Below, piece after piece: positions 15,349-23,795 of a stretch of DNA of 40,438 nucleotides. The notes beneath the pieces were generated by a model. That model worked only from the letters and a program-made list of their open reading frames with translations, did not search any database and had not been told where the DNA came from. The translations under genes were made by a program, and so were the position numbers. This DNA is from Candidatus Segatella albertsiae (lineage in GTDB: Bacteria; Bacteroidota; Bacteroidia; Bacteroidales; Bacteroidaceae): the NCBI GenBank assembly GCA_002451555.1, contig DKCU01000045.1, forward strand, positions 14,629 through 55,066. Direction: 5' to 3'. Position 1 is the first letter of the stretch; each line of letters begins with the position of its first letter.

Positions 15349-15352
15349 GATA

Positions 15353-15616
15353 TTATTCTCCTATTACTTTAATGTCTTTCCAATCTACGTAGCCCTTAGA
15401 CACAGCCTGCTTCAAAGCAGCGTCAAGACCTACCTTGTTAATGAGACGAAGACCAGCTGCGCTGATCTTAAGGCTAATCCAGCACTCCTCTTCTACATAG
15501 TAGAATTTCTTGCTGAAAAGGTTAACGTCAAAGCTTCTCTTTGTACGGTGCTTTGAGTGAGACACATTACAACCTAACTGTGCCTTCTTACCTGTAATTT
15601 GACAAATCTTAGACAT
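15353..15616 (-). CDS. rpmB: 50S ribosomal protein L28
   Basis: The 87-residue protein begins MSKICQITGKKAQLGCNVSH and contains KRSFDVNLFSKKFY and a C-terminal AAGLRLINKVGLDAAL, as expected for L28. It is the first gene of the rpmB-rpmG-DUF4295 operon, with a full promoter 53 bases upstream. Confidence 0.96.
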   Translation of the reverse strand: MSKICQITGKKAQLGCNVSHSKHRTKRSFDVNLFSKKFYYVEEECWISLKISAAGLRLINKVGLDAALKQAVSKGYVDWKDIKVIGE

Positions 15617-15668
15617 TTCTATCTTTAATTTTCTAATTCGTTAATTGATACCTATTCCAAACAGGGTG

Positions 15669-15699
15669 CAAAATTACAAATAATTCTCGTATATACAAA
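15669..15699 (-). promoter_or_regulatory. rpmB operon promoter
   Basis: Minus-strand TTTG (15696-15699), a 19-bp spacer and TAATTTTG (15669-15676) fit the Bacteroidetes consensus. Confidence 0.8.
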
Positions 15700-15701
15700 A
15701 T

Positions 15702-15733
15702 AATCCCTAAAAGAAATGAATCTTTTAAGGATT
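15702..15733. terminator. Probable terminator after pncC
   Basis: A near-perfect 13-bp inverted repeat (15702-15714 and 15721-15733, starting AATCCCTAAAAGA) with a 6-base loop is followed by TATTTTG on the minus strand and by TTTTTATATTTT on the plus strand. It lies 124 bases beyond the pncC stop. It is directly upstream of the rpmB promoter, separating the two transcripts. Confidence 0.6.
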
Positions 15734-15856
15734 TTTTATATTTTACGGCTCTTTACCGTGTGTTTTTATCCGTAAATGGCTCTAATTCTGTATGTAAGCA
15801 AGTAAGCAAGCTACTATGCAAGGATACAACTTACATGACACGAACATTCCCAAGCT

Positions 15857-16375
15857 CTACTCCGACTTTTCGTGCTTCAAGTCTGCCTCATGCTCCTTCA
15901 AGAAGCCCAGCATCTGCTTGAGACCCGTGTTTGTAGCTATCGCCAAGTTGATGTCACGACCGAAGTCCTCGGTCAACTTGAGGGTGCGCACATCATCCTT
16001 GCTGCCATAACCGATCCAAATAGTTCCCACAGGAATCTCTGGCGTTCCACCTGAAGGGCCTGCGACTCCCGTTGCCGAGATGGCATAGTCCACGTTCAAG
16101 GCCTTGATGGCTCCAAGCACCATCTCCTTGGCTACCTCCTCGCAAACAGCAGTCTGCTCCTCCAGCACCTCATGGCTCACCCCAAGGATATTCTCCTTCA
16201 CCTCGTTGGTGTAAGAGACGACACCCCCCTTGAAGTAGTTGGAAGCACCAGGTACCGAGATGATAGCCTCGGCAATACGTCCTCCCGTGCAACTCTCCGC
16301 CGTACCCAAACTTTTCTCACTATTATATAGCATCTCAGAGATGCTCTTACTCAAAATTTTGCTTTCGAATTCCAT
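15857..16375 (-). CDS. pncC: Nicotinamide-nucleotide amidase, CinA C-terminal family
   Basis: The 172-residue protein is the stand-alone CinA C-terminal domain, which deamidates nicotinamide mononucleotide to nicotinate mononucleotide in pyridine-nucleotide recycling. Signature segments are LGTAESCTGGRIAEAI (23-38, with the catalytic serine region) and the glycine-rich ATGVAGPSGGTPEIPVGT. There is no N-terminal MoaB-like domain, so this is the short PncC form. It follows tsaD by 19 bases, in the same transcript. Active biochemistry is inferred from the family only. Confidence 0.88.
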   Translation of the reverse strand: MEFESKILSKSISEMLYNSEKSLGTAESCTGGRIAEAIISVPGASNYFKGGVVSYTNEVKENILGVSHEVLEEQTAVCEEVAKEMVLGAIKALNVDYAISATGVAGPSGGTPEIPVGTIWIGYGSKDDVRTLKLTEDFGRDINLAIATNTGLKQMLGFLKEHEADLKHEKSE

Positions 16376-16394
16376 TATTATTCATGTTTAAAGA

Positions 16395-17420
16395 TTATTT
16401 GAACGTTACCTTTGAGAAGGCTGGCAAGTCGATGGTGGCGAAGTCGCCATCACGATACTTAAACGTTCCCACACAACCTATCATGGCTGCATTGTCGGTG
16501 GTATAGCTGAACTTTGGAATGTATATCGTCCAACCAAATCGCTTTGCGTAATCATGGAAAGCATTGCGCAATCCGTTATTGGCAGATACGCCACCTGCTA
16601 CAGCCACATGCTTGATTCCCGTCTGCTTAACAGCCATCTTCAACTTCTTCATCAAGATATCCACAATCGTGAACTCGATGCTGGCCGCCAAGTCAAACTT
16701 GTTCTTCTCCACGAAGTCGGGGTCTGCAGCGACCCATTTGCGCAAACTATACAAGAAACTGGTCTTAAAGCCAGAGAAGCTGTAGTTAAGTCCCGGAATA
16801 TGTGGCTCGGCGAAGGTATAGGCCTTCGGATTTCCTTGGCGAGCATACTTATCTACGACAGGACCGCCAGGATACCCCCACTCCAACACCTTGGCACACT
16901 TGTCTATCGCCTCGCCAGCGGCATCGTCGATAGTCTGTCCGAGCACCTCCATGTCGTTGTAGGCATTCACCTTGACAATCTGAGAGTTGCCTCCTGAAAC
17001 CAGAAGACAGATGAATGGGAACGGAGGAGCCGTCTGGTCATCATCACTCTCCTTGATGAAATGAGCCATCACGTGGCCCTGGAGATGATTGACATCTATC
17101 AAAGGAATGTTAAGAGCACGAGCGAAACCCTTGGCAAAGCTGACACCCACCAAGAGGGAGCCCATCAAACCCGGTCCACGGGTAAAGGCCACAGCCGAAA
17201 GATCTTCCTTGGTGATACCAGCACGCTTGATGGCCTGATCGACCACAGGAACCACATTCTGCTGATGAGCGCGAGAAGCCAGCTCTGGCACCACGCCACC
17301 ATACGCACGATGCACCTCCTGGGAAGCCGTCACGTTGCTCAGCAACACTCCGTTCTTGAGCACTGCGGCAGAGGTATCGTCGCAGCTGCTCTCTATACCT
17401 AATATATAAATATCCTTCAT
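16395..17420 (-). CDS. tsaD: tRNA threonylcarbamoyladenosine biosynthesis protein TsaD
   Basis: The 341-residue Kae1/TsaD protein transfers the threonylcarbamoyl group to A37 of ANN-decoding tRNAs. Metal ligands H112 and H116 lie in NHLQGH, with the ASKHA-type nucleotide-binding start ILGIESSCDDTSAA at 6-19 and a late SANNGLR segment. ATG 17418-17420 gives the family's normal N-terminus. A longer start at 17433-17435 would add five residues; its ATG overlaps the stop of map (TAATG), which suggests translational coupling. Either is possible. Confidence 0.95.
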   Translation of the reverse strand: MKDIYILGIESSCDDTSAAVLKNGVLLSNVTASQEVHRAYGGVVPELASRAHQQNVVPVVDQAIKRAGITKEDLSAVAFTRGPGLMGSLLVGVSFAKGFARALNIPLIDVNHLQGHVMAHFIKESDDDQTAPPFPFICLLVSGGNSQIVKVNAYNDMEVLGQTIDDAAGEAIDKCAKVLEWGYPGGPVVDKYARQGNPKAYTFAEPHIPGLNYSFSGFKTSFLYSLRKWVAADPDFVEKNKFDLAASIEFTIVDILMKKLKMAVKQTGIKHVAVAGGVSANNGLRNAFHDYAKRFGWTIYIPKFSYTTDNAAMIGCVGTFKYRDGDFATIDLPAFSKVTFK

Positions 17421-17434
17421 TTGCTTATTTAACA

Positions 17435-18295
17435 TTAATATGTCAAAACCTCCACGCCATGCTCAGTCATCACGAAGGTATGCTCCCACTGGGCAGAAGG
17501 TTTCTCGTCGCCCGTGATAACTTCCCATCCGTATGGGTCGTCTGCGTCTATAAAGACCTTCCAAGTACCCATGTTAATCATTGGCTCGATGGTGAACACC
17601 ATACCAGGAACCAGCAACATACCCGTTCCCTTGTGACCGTAGTGAAGCACCTCAGGCTCCTCATGGAACTGAAGACCTACTCCATGACCACACAAGTCGC
17701 GTACGACACCATATCCATACTTCTTGCAATGCTTCTCGATGGCGTGGCCGATGTCGCCCACGAAACTATATGGCTTGGCTGCCTCCGCGCCAATCTCCAG
17801 ACACTCCTTGGCAACACGCACCAATTGCTCCTTCTCAGGTGTGGTCTTGCCAATGATGAACATACGAGACGCATCAGCATAGTAGCCATCGACGATAGTA
17901 GTCATATCGACATTCACGATGTCGCCTTCCTGCAAGACATCCTCTTCCTTAGGAATACCATGACACACCACCTCGTTGATACTGGTGCACACACTCTTAG
18001 GATAGCCCTCATAGTTGAGGCAAGCAGGGATAGCGTTGTTGTCCTTGCAGAACTGCATGCAAATGTCGTCTATCTCTTGTGTATTCATACCAGGGCGTAT
18101 AGCCTCTGCCACAGCGTCGAGGCAGCCCGTGTTGACAACACCGCTCTTGCGAATACCCTCTATCTGTTCAGGAGTCTTGATCAGTTCACGGGTAGGTACC
18201 AACTTACCCTTATTTTCCCAGTACATCACCTGTTTGTCGAGCTCGGTAAGAGGCTGACCTGGCAGGCAATGCCATCTTTTCTTCTTTAGTCCCAT
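17435..18295 (-). CDS. map: Type I methionine aminopeptidase
   Basis: The 286-residue metallopeptidase removes N-terminal methionine from new proteins. Metal ligands are seen at D130 and D141 (VDMTTIVDGYYADASRMF), the histidine in CGHGVGLQFHEEP, and the glutamates in FTIEPM and near the C-terminus (WEHTFVMTEHG). About 40 extra N-terminal residues with RWHCLPGQPL precede the catalytic domain, as in many type I enzymes with an N-terminal extension. The open frame reaches 18373, but a promoter lies there, so I start at MGLKKKRW (18293-18295). Confidence 0.94.
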   Translation of the reverse strand: MGLKKKRWHCLPGQPLTELDKQVMYWENKGKLVPTRELIKTPEQIEGIRKSGVVNTGCLDAVAEAIRPGMNTQEIDDICMQFCKDNNAIPACLNYEGYPKSVCTSINEVVCHGIPKEEDVLQEGDIVNVDMTTIVDGYYADASRMFIIGKTTPEKEQLVRVAKECLEIGAEAAKPYSFVGDIGHAIEKHCKKYGYGVVRDLCGHGVGLQFHEEPEVLHYGHKGTGMLLVPGMVFTIEPMINMGTWKVFIDADDPYGWEVITGDEKPSAQWEHTFVMTEHGVEVLTY

Positions 18296-18354
18296 TGTTA
18301 CTTTATTAATCACGGCGGCACAACTTGTCGCCACATTGTTATATATTGCGTCTG

Positions 18355-18385
18355 CAAAAATACAATATTTCATGCAGAGTACAAA
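18355..18385 (-). promoter_or_regulatory. map-tsaD-pncC promoter
   Basis: Minus-strand TTTG (18382-18385), a 19-bp spacer and TATTTTTG (18355-18362). The transcript would have a leader of about 55 bases with a short GGCG/CGCC hairpin before map. Confidence 0.75.
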
Positions 18386-18467
18386 ATTATTCTTTGAATA
18401 TTTATTTTATTTAAGGTTCAATTTACTCATTGCTCGTTGCCAAGAGGAAACCTCCCCCATTCTCACA

Positions 18468-19088
18468 TCACTCCAAGTACTTGTAGATTTCCTCCGTCCA
18501 ATCCGCCCCGTTCTCCGGGCAATATGTACGGATGCCGAGTTCGCTGGCGGCGGCACAGTTGCGAGGTCCGTCATCCACGAAGAGTGCTTCTTCAGGCAAG
18601 AGCTTCTCTTGTGACAAGACATAACGGAAGAATTGGTCGTCCGGCTTCATATACTTCACCTCGAAACTGCGATACAGGGCATCGAAATACTCGTCGATGG
18701 AATGTCCGTCGCCCGAGAAGTCCTTGCTGTCCGTCCATGTCGATACATACGGATTGGTATTGGAAAGAAGTATCACCCGATAACCTTTCTTCTTGAGGTC
18801 AAGAATCGTGGCAAGCTTGTTAGCAGGCACTTCCTTCATATACCCCATCCAGCAATGCTTCACTTCGTCGAAGGTCAGGCTTCTGCCACACACCTCGCTC
18901 AACTTCTGTCGGTACTCCTTCTCCGAGAGCTTGCCTTCCTCCAACTCGCCGAAGATGCCCTTTTGGGTGTAAGGGTTCATACGCTCAGCAAAATCGGTCA
19001 GTCCCAATGCCGAGAAACGCCTCATGGCTTCCTCGCTGTCAAGCGTGATGACCACACCACCCATGTCAAAAATCACAGTCTTTATCAT
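18468..19088 (-). CDS. HAD-superfamily hydrolase (YihX-like phosphatase)
   Basis: The 206-residue protein has motif I FDMGGVV (residues 7-13, nucleophile D8), motif II in VILLSNTN, a lysine in the KYMKPDDQFF segment (motif III) and motif IV FVDDGPRN. The glycine in place of the second motif I aspartate is normal for the YihX/HAD-IA variant 3 group. A helical cap lies between motifs I and II. It probably dephosphorylates a small sugar or nucleotide phosphate, but the substrate cannot be read from sequence. It follows metH by 54 bases on the same strand. Confidence 0.88.
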   Translation of the reverse strand: MIKTVIFDMGGVVITLDSEEAMRRFSALGLTDFAERMNPYTQKGIFGELEEGKLSEKEYRQKLSEVCGRSLTFDEVKHCWMGYMKEVPANKLATILDLKKKGYRVILLSNTNPYVSTWTDSKDFSGDGHSIDEYFDALYRSFEVKYMKPDDQFFRYVLSQEKLLPEEALFVDDGPRNCAAASELGIRTYCPENGADWTEEIYKYLE

Positions 19089-19142
19089 TCTTAATTGAAT
19101 CTATGTCTATATGTTTATTATCCTATTGCTACAATCTCTTTG

Positions 19143-21932
19143 TCACTCAAACAAGTTGAGCTTGCTCTTCCGAGCCTCGTCGAGCGACACAAGCTTAGCC
19201 TGTTGCTCATGATACTCAGCCCTCAGTTTCTCGTATCTCTCGTCCAGTTCCGCCACGAATCTCGGCCCCTCTGCCTCGTTGAGCAATCGAGCGCAGATGC
19301 CTGCGTTCAGACTGGCATCCTTGACCCAGATGACAGGACCGTCATAAAGCGGCGCAATCTTCAGGGCGACATGCAGTTCGCTGGTCGTTGCGCCACCCAC
19401 CATGATAGGCAATCTCAATCCTGCCTTCTGCATCTCCTGAGCCACGTGCACCATCTCGTCGAGGGAAGGAGTAATCAAACCGCTCAACCCGATGGCATCG
19501 GCCTTTTCCTCGATGGCCTTCTTGACGATTTGCTCGGCAGGAACCATCACGCCCAGGTCGATGATATCGTAGTTGTTGCACGACATCACGACACAGACTA
19601 TGTTCTTGCCGATGTCATGCACATCGCCCTTCACGGTCGCCATCACGATCTTGCCGGCCTTGGTGGAGCCTCCCGTCTTCTCCGCCTCGATGTGAGGTTG
19701 GAGGATGGAGACTGCCGCCTTCATCGTACGAGCGGTCTTCACCACCTGTGGCAAGAACATCTTGCCCTCGCCAAAGAGCGTTCCCACCTCGTTCATGCCG
19801 TCCATCAACGGTCCCTCTATCACATTCACGGCATGAGGATACTTAGCCAAGGCCTCGTCTATATCCTGCTGCAAATATTCGGTGATACCCTTGCGGAGCG
19901 CATACATCAAGCGGTGTTCCACGGTGTCCTTCCGCCATTCAGGAGCGGCAGGTTTCGGGGGAACGACACCTCCCGCCTTGGCAGCGGCCTTGGCGGCATC
20001 CATCTGTTCCTTGATTTCGTTGGCAAGCTCTATCAAGTCATCCGCCGCCCCTTTCCGACGATTCAACACCACGTCTTCTATCAGTTCACGCTGATTCTCA
20101 GGCAATTTTGCGTAATCCTTTCTCGCCTTGGCATTTACGATACCGAAGTCCATGCCTTTCAATTGGGCATAATGCAAAAACACAGCATGGATTGCCTCAC
20201 GGATGTACGTGTTGCCACGGAAAGAGAAAGAGAGGTTGCTCACGCCACCACTCACATGCGCCCCCGGCAGATTCTTGTGAATCCACTCGGTGGCACGGAT
20301 GAACTCCACGGCATAGTTGTCATGCTCCTCCATACCTGTGGCGATGGCGAGCACGTTAGGGTCGAAGATGATGTCGAGCGAATTCATGCCCACCTCATCC
20401 ACCAAGATGTGATAGGCACGCGACGCGATTTCGATGCGGCGCTCATAGGTAGTGGCCTGTCCTATCTCATCGAAGCACATCACCACCACAGCGGCGCCAT
20501 AACGCATCACGTCCTTGGCATGGGAAACGAAGACCTCCTCGCCTTCCTTCAGACTGATGGAGTTGACGATGCACTTGCCCTGGCAGCATTTCAAGCCAGC
20601 CGTGATAACATCCCACTTGGAGGAATCTATCATGATAGGCACCTTGGCTATCTCTGGCTCGGCGGCCACCATATTGAGGAAGTTGGTCATCTCCGCCTTG
20701 GCGTCGAGCAAGCCATCGTCCATGTTGACATCTACGACGGCTGCCCCATCAGCCACTTGCTTGCGAGCGATATCCAGCGCCTCCTCATATTTTTTCTCAT
20801 TAATCAATCTCAAGAACTTACGGCTACCTGCCACGTTGCATCGCTCGCCCACATTGACGAAGCGGGATGCGTCCATCGGCAACTTGACCGTGTCATCCAC
20901 CTTCAGCACGTCAAGTCCAGAGAGCCACATCACATCAGGCTTAGGAACCACCTGATGAGGCTTCTTACCCTTTGCCATCTCTGCGTATCGGGCGATGAAC
21001 TCGGGCGACGTACCGCAGCAACCACCGATTACGTTGACGAGTCCCTCGTCCAAGAACTCCTTGATTTTCGGAGCCATACTCTCGGCAGTCTCATCGTACT
21101 CGCCCATCTCGTTAGGCAATCCGGCGTTAGGATGCGCACTAATATAATAAGGTGCAATCTCGCCCATGTGCTCAATGAAAGGTTTCATCTGAGGAGCTCC
21201 AAAGGCACAGTTCATGCCCACGGAGAATATCGGATATGGCGAAAGCGACGCCAGGAAGGCATCCACGGTCTGTCCGCTGAGCGTCCTACCAGCCAAGTCG
21301 CTCACGGTGAGGCTCACCATGATAGGTAGGTCAACCCCATGCTTCTTCATAGTGGTGACGGCGGCATCTATCATCGCCTTGCAGTTGAGCGTGTCGAAGA
21401 TCGTCTCGATGAGGATGACATCCACGCCACCCTCGATGAGCCCATCCACCTGTTCGCAAACATCGACGAAGAGCTCGTCATACGTAATCTCTCGGGCGGC
21501 AGGGTTGCTGACATCCGGGCTCATGGAGCAAGTCTTGTTGGTAGGTCCCACGTCTCCAGCTACAAAACGTGGCTTATCGGGTGTAGAAAACTTATCGCAT
21601 TCGATGCGTGCCAAGCGAGCCCCCTCGTAAGCCATCTCCCTGGCCGCATCTTCCAAGTGGTAGTCGGCCTGCGATATGCGCTGAGAGGAGAAGGTGTTGG
21701 CGGTTATCAAGTCTGCTCCAGCCTCCAAATAACGGCGATAGATGTCGGAAATGACATCCGGGCGGGTAATATTAAGCATATCGTTGTTACCCTTCATCTG
21801 TCCAGGTACATCCTGGAACCTATCGCCACGGAAGTCCTCTTCCGTGAGGTTATATTTCTGGATTTCCGTACCCATCGCACCATCCAGAATCAGAATTTTC
21901 TTTTTGATTTCCTCTCTTATGTTGTAGCTCAT
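19143..21932 (-). CDS. metH: Cobalamin-dependent methionine synthase MetH, lacking the reactivation domain
   Basis: The 929-residue enzyme moves a methyl group from methyltetrahydrofolate to homocysteine through cobalamin. Visible domains are: homocysteine-binding barrel (about 1-325) with zinc cysteines C242, C305 and C306; pterin-binding barrel (about 350-630) starting FVNVGERCNVAGSRKF; cobalamin cap (about 660-750); and cobalamin-binding domain with the lower-ligand histidine H772 in DVHDIGKN. The protein ends at LDEARKSKLNLFE, about where the linker to the AdoMet-dependent reactivation domain begins in the 1227-residue E. coli enzyme. That domain is absent. I see no cobalamin riboswitch upstream. 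It lies downstream of smpB and upstream of the HAD gene. Confidence 0.95.
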   Translation of the reverse strand: MSYNIREEIKKKILILDGAMGTEIQKYNLTEEDFRGDRFQDVPGQMKGNNDMLNITRPDVISDIYRRYLEAGADLITANTFSSQRISQADYHLEDAAREMAYEGARLARIECDKFSTPDKPRFVAGDVGPTNKTCSMSPDVSNPAAREITYDELFVDVCEQVDGLIEGGVDVILIETIFDTLNCKAMIDAAVTTMKKHGVDLPIMVSLTVSDLAGRTLSGQTVDAFLASLSPYPIFSVGMNCAFGAPQMKPFIEHMGEIAPYYISAHPNAGLPNEMGEYDETAESMAPKIKEFLDEGLVNVIGGCCGTSPEFIARYAEMAKGKKPHQVVPKPDVMWLSGLDVLKVDDTVKLPMDASRFVNVGERCNVAGSRKFLRLINEKKYEEALDIARKQVADGAAVVDVNMDDGLLDAKAEMTNFLNMVAAEPEIAKVPIMIDSSKWDVITAGLKCCQGKCIVNSISLKEGEEVFVSHAKDVMRYGAAVVVMCFDEIGQATTYERRIEIASRAYHILVDEVGMNSLDIIFDPNVLAIATGMEEHDNYAVEFIRATEWIHKNLPGAHVSGGVSNLSFSFRGNTYIREAIHAVFLHYAQLKGMDFGIVNAKARKDYAKLPENQRELIEDVVLNRRKGAADDLIELANEIKEQMDAAKAAAKAGGVVPPKPAAPEWRKDTVEHRLMYALRKGITEYLQQDIDEALAKYPHAVNVIEGPLMDGMNEVGTLFGEGKMFLPQVVKTARTMKAAVSILQPHIEAEKTGGSTKAGKIVMATVKGDVHDIGKNIVCVVMSCNNYDIIDLGVMVPAEQIVKKAIEEKADAIGLSGLITPSLDEMVHVAQEMQKAGLRLPIMVGGATTSELHVALKIAPLYDGPVIWVKDASLNAGICARLLNEAEGPRFVAELDERYEKLRAEYHEQQAKLVSLDEARKSKLNLFE

Positions 21933-21954
21933 CTTCGTACAGCTCGTATATGTT

Positions 21955-21996
21955 ATAGCTTGTTGTTATCCTATTACATAATGTCCAACAAGCTAT
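21955..21996. other. Hairpin between smpB and metH
   Basis: A perfect 11-bp inverted repeat, ATAGCTTGTTG/CAACAAGCTAT (21955-21965 and 21986-21996), with a 20-base loop lies in the short spacer between the two genes. On the minus strand no T tract follows, so it is not an obvious terminator. No promoter is seen here. It may be an RNA-processing or translation-control structure in a smpB-metH transcript. Confidence 0.55.
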
Positions 21997-22027
21997 TTAT
22001 TAATTATAATTTATCATTTATCATCTA

Positions 22028-22507
22028 TCAAAAATGCTTGATAGCACGGTCCATCTCTCTCCTGTCTTCCTTCTCCTTCAAGGTCTGTCGCTTGTCATAC
22101 TCTTTCTTTCCCTTGCAAAGAGCGATATCGACCTTGGCACGACCATGGTCGTCGATGAAGACGAGCGTAGGGACGATGGTGAAGCCTGGCTGCTTGCTGT
22201 CTTCCTCCAGCCTTCTCAACTCTCGCTTGGTAAGCAACAGCTTACGGTCTCTCCTAGCCTCATGGTTGGAGAATGAGCCATAGAAATATGGAGAAATGTT
22301 CATGCCTTTCACCCATAGTTCGCCCTGGTAGAAATCACAGTAGCAATCCACGAGCGAAGCCTTACCGTTGCGGATGGACTTAATCTCGGTACCCGTCAGC
22401 ACAATGCCGGCGGTATAAGTGTCAACAAAGAAATACTCGAAGGAAGCTTTCTTGTTACGTATCTGTATCGGACTTTTCTTGCGGAGTTCTTGTTCTTGTT
22501 TGTTCAT
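22028..22507 (-). CDS. smpB: SsrA-binding protein SmpB
   Basis: The 159-residue protein delivers tmRNA to stalled ribosomes. Characteristic segments are NKKASFEYFFVDTYTAGIVLTGTEIKS, the ISPY turn in GMNISPYFYG, and the basic C-terminal tail with KGKKEYDKRQTLKEKEDRR. The open frame extends to 22582 but overlaps the DMP19-like gene. I use MNKQEQEL at 22505-22507, 11 bases after that gene's stop. Confidence 0.95.
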   Translation of the reverse strand: MNKQEQELRKKSPIQIRNKKASFEYFFVDTYTAGIVLTGTEIKSIRNGKASLVDCYCDFYQGELWVKGMNISPYFYGSFSNHEARRDRKLLLTKRELRRLEEDSKQPGFTIVPTLVFIDDHGRAKVDIALCKGKKEYDKRQTLKEKEDRREMDRAIKHF

Positions 22508-22518
22508 AATTTTACATT

Positions 22519-23022
22519 TTATATGATAGAAGCAAAGCTGTCGATATGCTCGTCGATGTAGTAAGCCACCTTGGAAGTCCACTCCTCCTCGTTCTCCACG
22601 AATACATCGTCGAAATCGTCAAACTCAGGATATTTCTCATAGAGAGCCATGAACTCCTCGTCGCTCATATCCTTCTCCACCTCGGGAGCGGCTTTCTTAT
22701 AGGAATAATGAGCCTTGTTGATCATCTTGCCCAAGTCGGTCAATCCCCAGTTGCGGAAAGCCTTGTCGGTAGGGTTTCGGAAGATGAACCCTCCGAATCC
22801 ATTGTGGATGAGCTGTATCATGCCCCCATCCATCATCTCCTCGTGGAGGAAATGCCAGGCGAGGAGCGTAATCTGATCGCTGTTCAACTCAGCCATGTTG
22901 TCGGCAGTGAGCTGCCCCCCGATGGCATTCAACGTAGCATCGACGAAAACCTTCACGAATTCGTCCATGCCCTCTTCGGCAGCTTTCTGGAGAGCTGCAT
23001 CCTTTATCTTTACTTCCGTCAT
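22519..23022 (-). CDS. DMP19-like (DUF4375) protein
   Basis: The 167-residue acidic protein contains the family-type core LAWHFLHEEMMDGGMIQLIHNG and NWGLTDLGKMI, followed by a second acidic half rich in Asp/Glu (DDFDDVFVENEEEW). DMP19 of Neisseria is a DNA-mimic protein that blocks a transcription factor; the strong acidity here is compatible with that but proves nothing. It lies 11 bases before smpB and is probably co-transcribed with it. Confidence 0.75.
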   Translation of the reverse strand: MTEVKIKDAALQKAAEEGMDEFVKVFVDATLNAIGGQLTADNMAELNSDQITLLAWHFLHEEMMDGGMIQLIHNGFGGFIFRNPTDKAFRNWGLTDLGKMINKAHYSYKKAAPEVEKDMSDEEFMALYEKYPEFDDFDDVFVENEEEWTSKVAYYIDEHIDSFASII

Positions 23023-23075
23023 AATCTATTACAATTGCAATTTTCGATTTGCGTAAATAACGCCTTTCATTCATT

Positions 23076-23180
23076 TTACAATTCGCGTAGCCATTGCTGC
23101 CCATTCTTTGTTTTAGACCAGATAACTAAAATTGCCCCAACAAGACTTGCCAAGGCAAATATTATCGTCAACATTTCCAT
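23076..23180 (-). CDS. Very small single-span membrane protein (34 residues)
   Basis: ATG 23178-23180 to TAA 23076-23078 encodes a hydrophobic helix (MLTIIFALASLVGAILVIW) followed by a polar tail KTKNGQQWLREL. It lies 8 bases after the stop of the 83-residue membrane protein and 53 bases before the DMP19-like gene, all on one strand. The clean membrane-segment-plus-basic-tail layout and tight spacing support a real gene. Function unknown. Confidence 0.55.
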   Translation of the reverse strand: MEMLTIIFALASLVGAILVIWSKTKNGQQWLREL

Positions 23181-23188
23181 ACGCTTTA

Positions 23189-23440
23189 TTATTTTCTAAG
23201 TTCAACTTTAAGTATCTCATTGGCAAAATAAGCAAATAGAGCTGTCGCCATTCCACCAAACAATATACAAAGATAATTATATAATCCCATTTCACCACCA
23301 GTGAACAAAGGCGACAACCCACCAACAACAACACCCCCACACATCAACTTAGACAAATCAAAAAAATAACTTGTCAATAGTTCTCTGCGTTTTCTATTTC
23401 TTTCTGACCACATAGCCAGAGACATTTTCTCTTCAACCAT
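23189..23440 (-). CDS. Small two-span membrane protein (DUF6722-like)
   Basis: The 83-residue protein has a charged N-terminus (SERNRKRRELL), a first hydrophobic segment (MCGGVVVGGLSPLF) and a second (YLCILFGGMATALFAYFA), ending with a basic tail. It resembles small membrane proteins of the DUF6722 type in Bacteroidales, from memory. A complete promoter lies 64-95 bases upstream. It leads a row of small genes running into smpB. Confidence 0.6.
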   Translation of the reverse strand: MVEEKMSLAMWSERNRKRRELLTSYFFDLSKLMCGGVVVGGLSPLFTGGEMGLYNYLCILFGGMATALFAYFANEILKVELRK

Positions 23441-23503
23441 TCTACTTTTGCCAATTTACGACTTTTATTTTAATTTTATGTGCGCCAAGTTGCTAACACT
23501 TTG

Positions 23504-23535
23504 CAAAGTTAGTAAATAAATAAATAAATACCAAA
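23504..23535 (-). promoter_or_regulatory. Promoter of the small membrane protein genes
   Basis: Minus-strand TTTG (23532-23535), a 20-bp spacer and TAACTTTG (23504-23511). The -7 box overlaps a perfect palindrome, ACTTTGCAAAGT (23499-23510). The spacer holds four ATTT repeats. Confidence 0.75.
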
Positions 23536-23696
23536 TATATAAAGGAAAATATTTCATAGAAACGATTTTATTTCAAGCATAATTGCTGTTACCATCGCAT
23601 TTAAACAGGAGACTAGCAGCCCTTAGGACAGTAGTCTGTCAAAGCAAAGACAGAAACTGAGAAATGACAGGTGAAGGATGGGTGACAGATTCATTC

Positions 23697-23766
23697 ACAC
23701 CATTCACCCTCTGAAGTTCTAGTGTTTATCGGCTTTTCAGAGCAAAAGGTGAAGGGTGAAAGGTGT
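23697..23766 (+). other. Nested hairpin in the spacer before the PAP2 gene
   Basis: An outer stem of 14 bp with one mismatch (ACACCATTCACCCT at 23697-23710 and AGGGTGAAAGGTGT at 23753-23766) encloses an inner 7-bp stem, CTCTGAA/TTCAGAG (23709-23715 and 23736-23742). A TTTTTGATATTTTATTTT tract follows on the plus strand, so it has terminator form. No plus-strand gene lies upstream. The region also holds direct GGTGAAGG-type repeats from 23670. Confidence 0.55.
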
Positions 23767-23795
23767 TTTTGATATTTTATTTTATATTTCATTGC

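Noticed and set aside
19095..21329. A 744-codon plus-strand open frame across metH
   Set aside because: It is an antisense shadow of metH, His-rich and unlike any protein; metH has all expected motifs.
21933..22027. Cobalamin riboswitch upstream of metH
   Set aside because: The gap is only 95 bp and lacks the conserved B12-box elements; only a simple hairpin is present.
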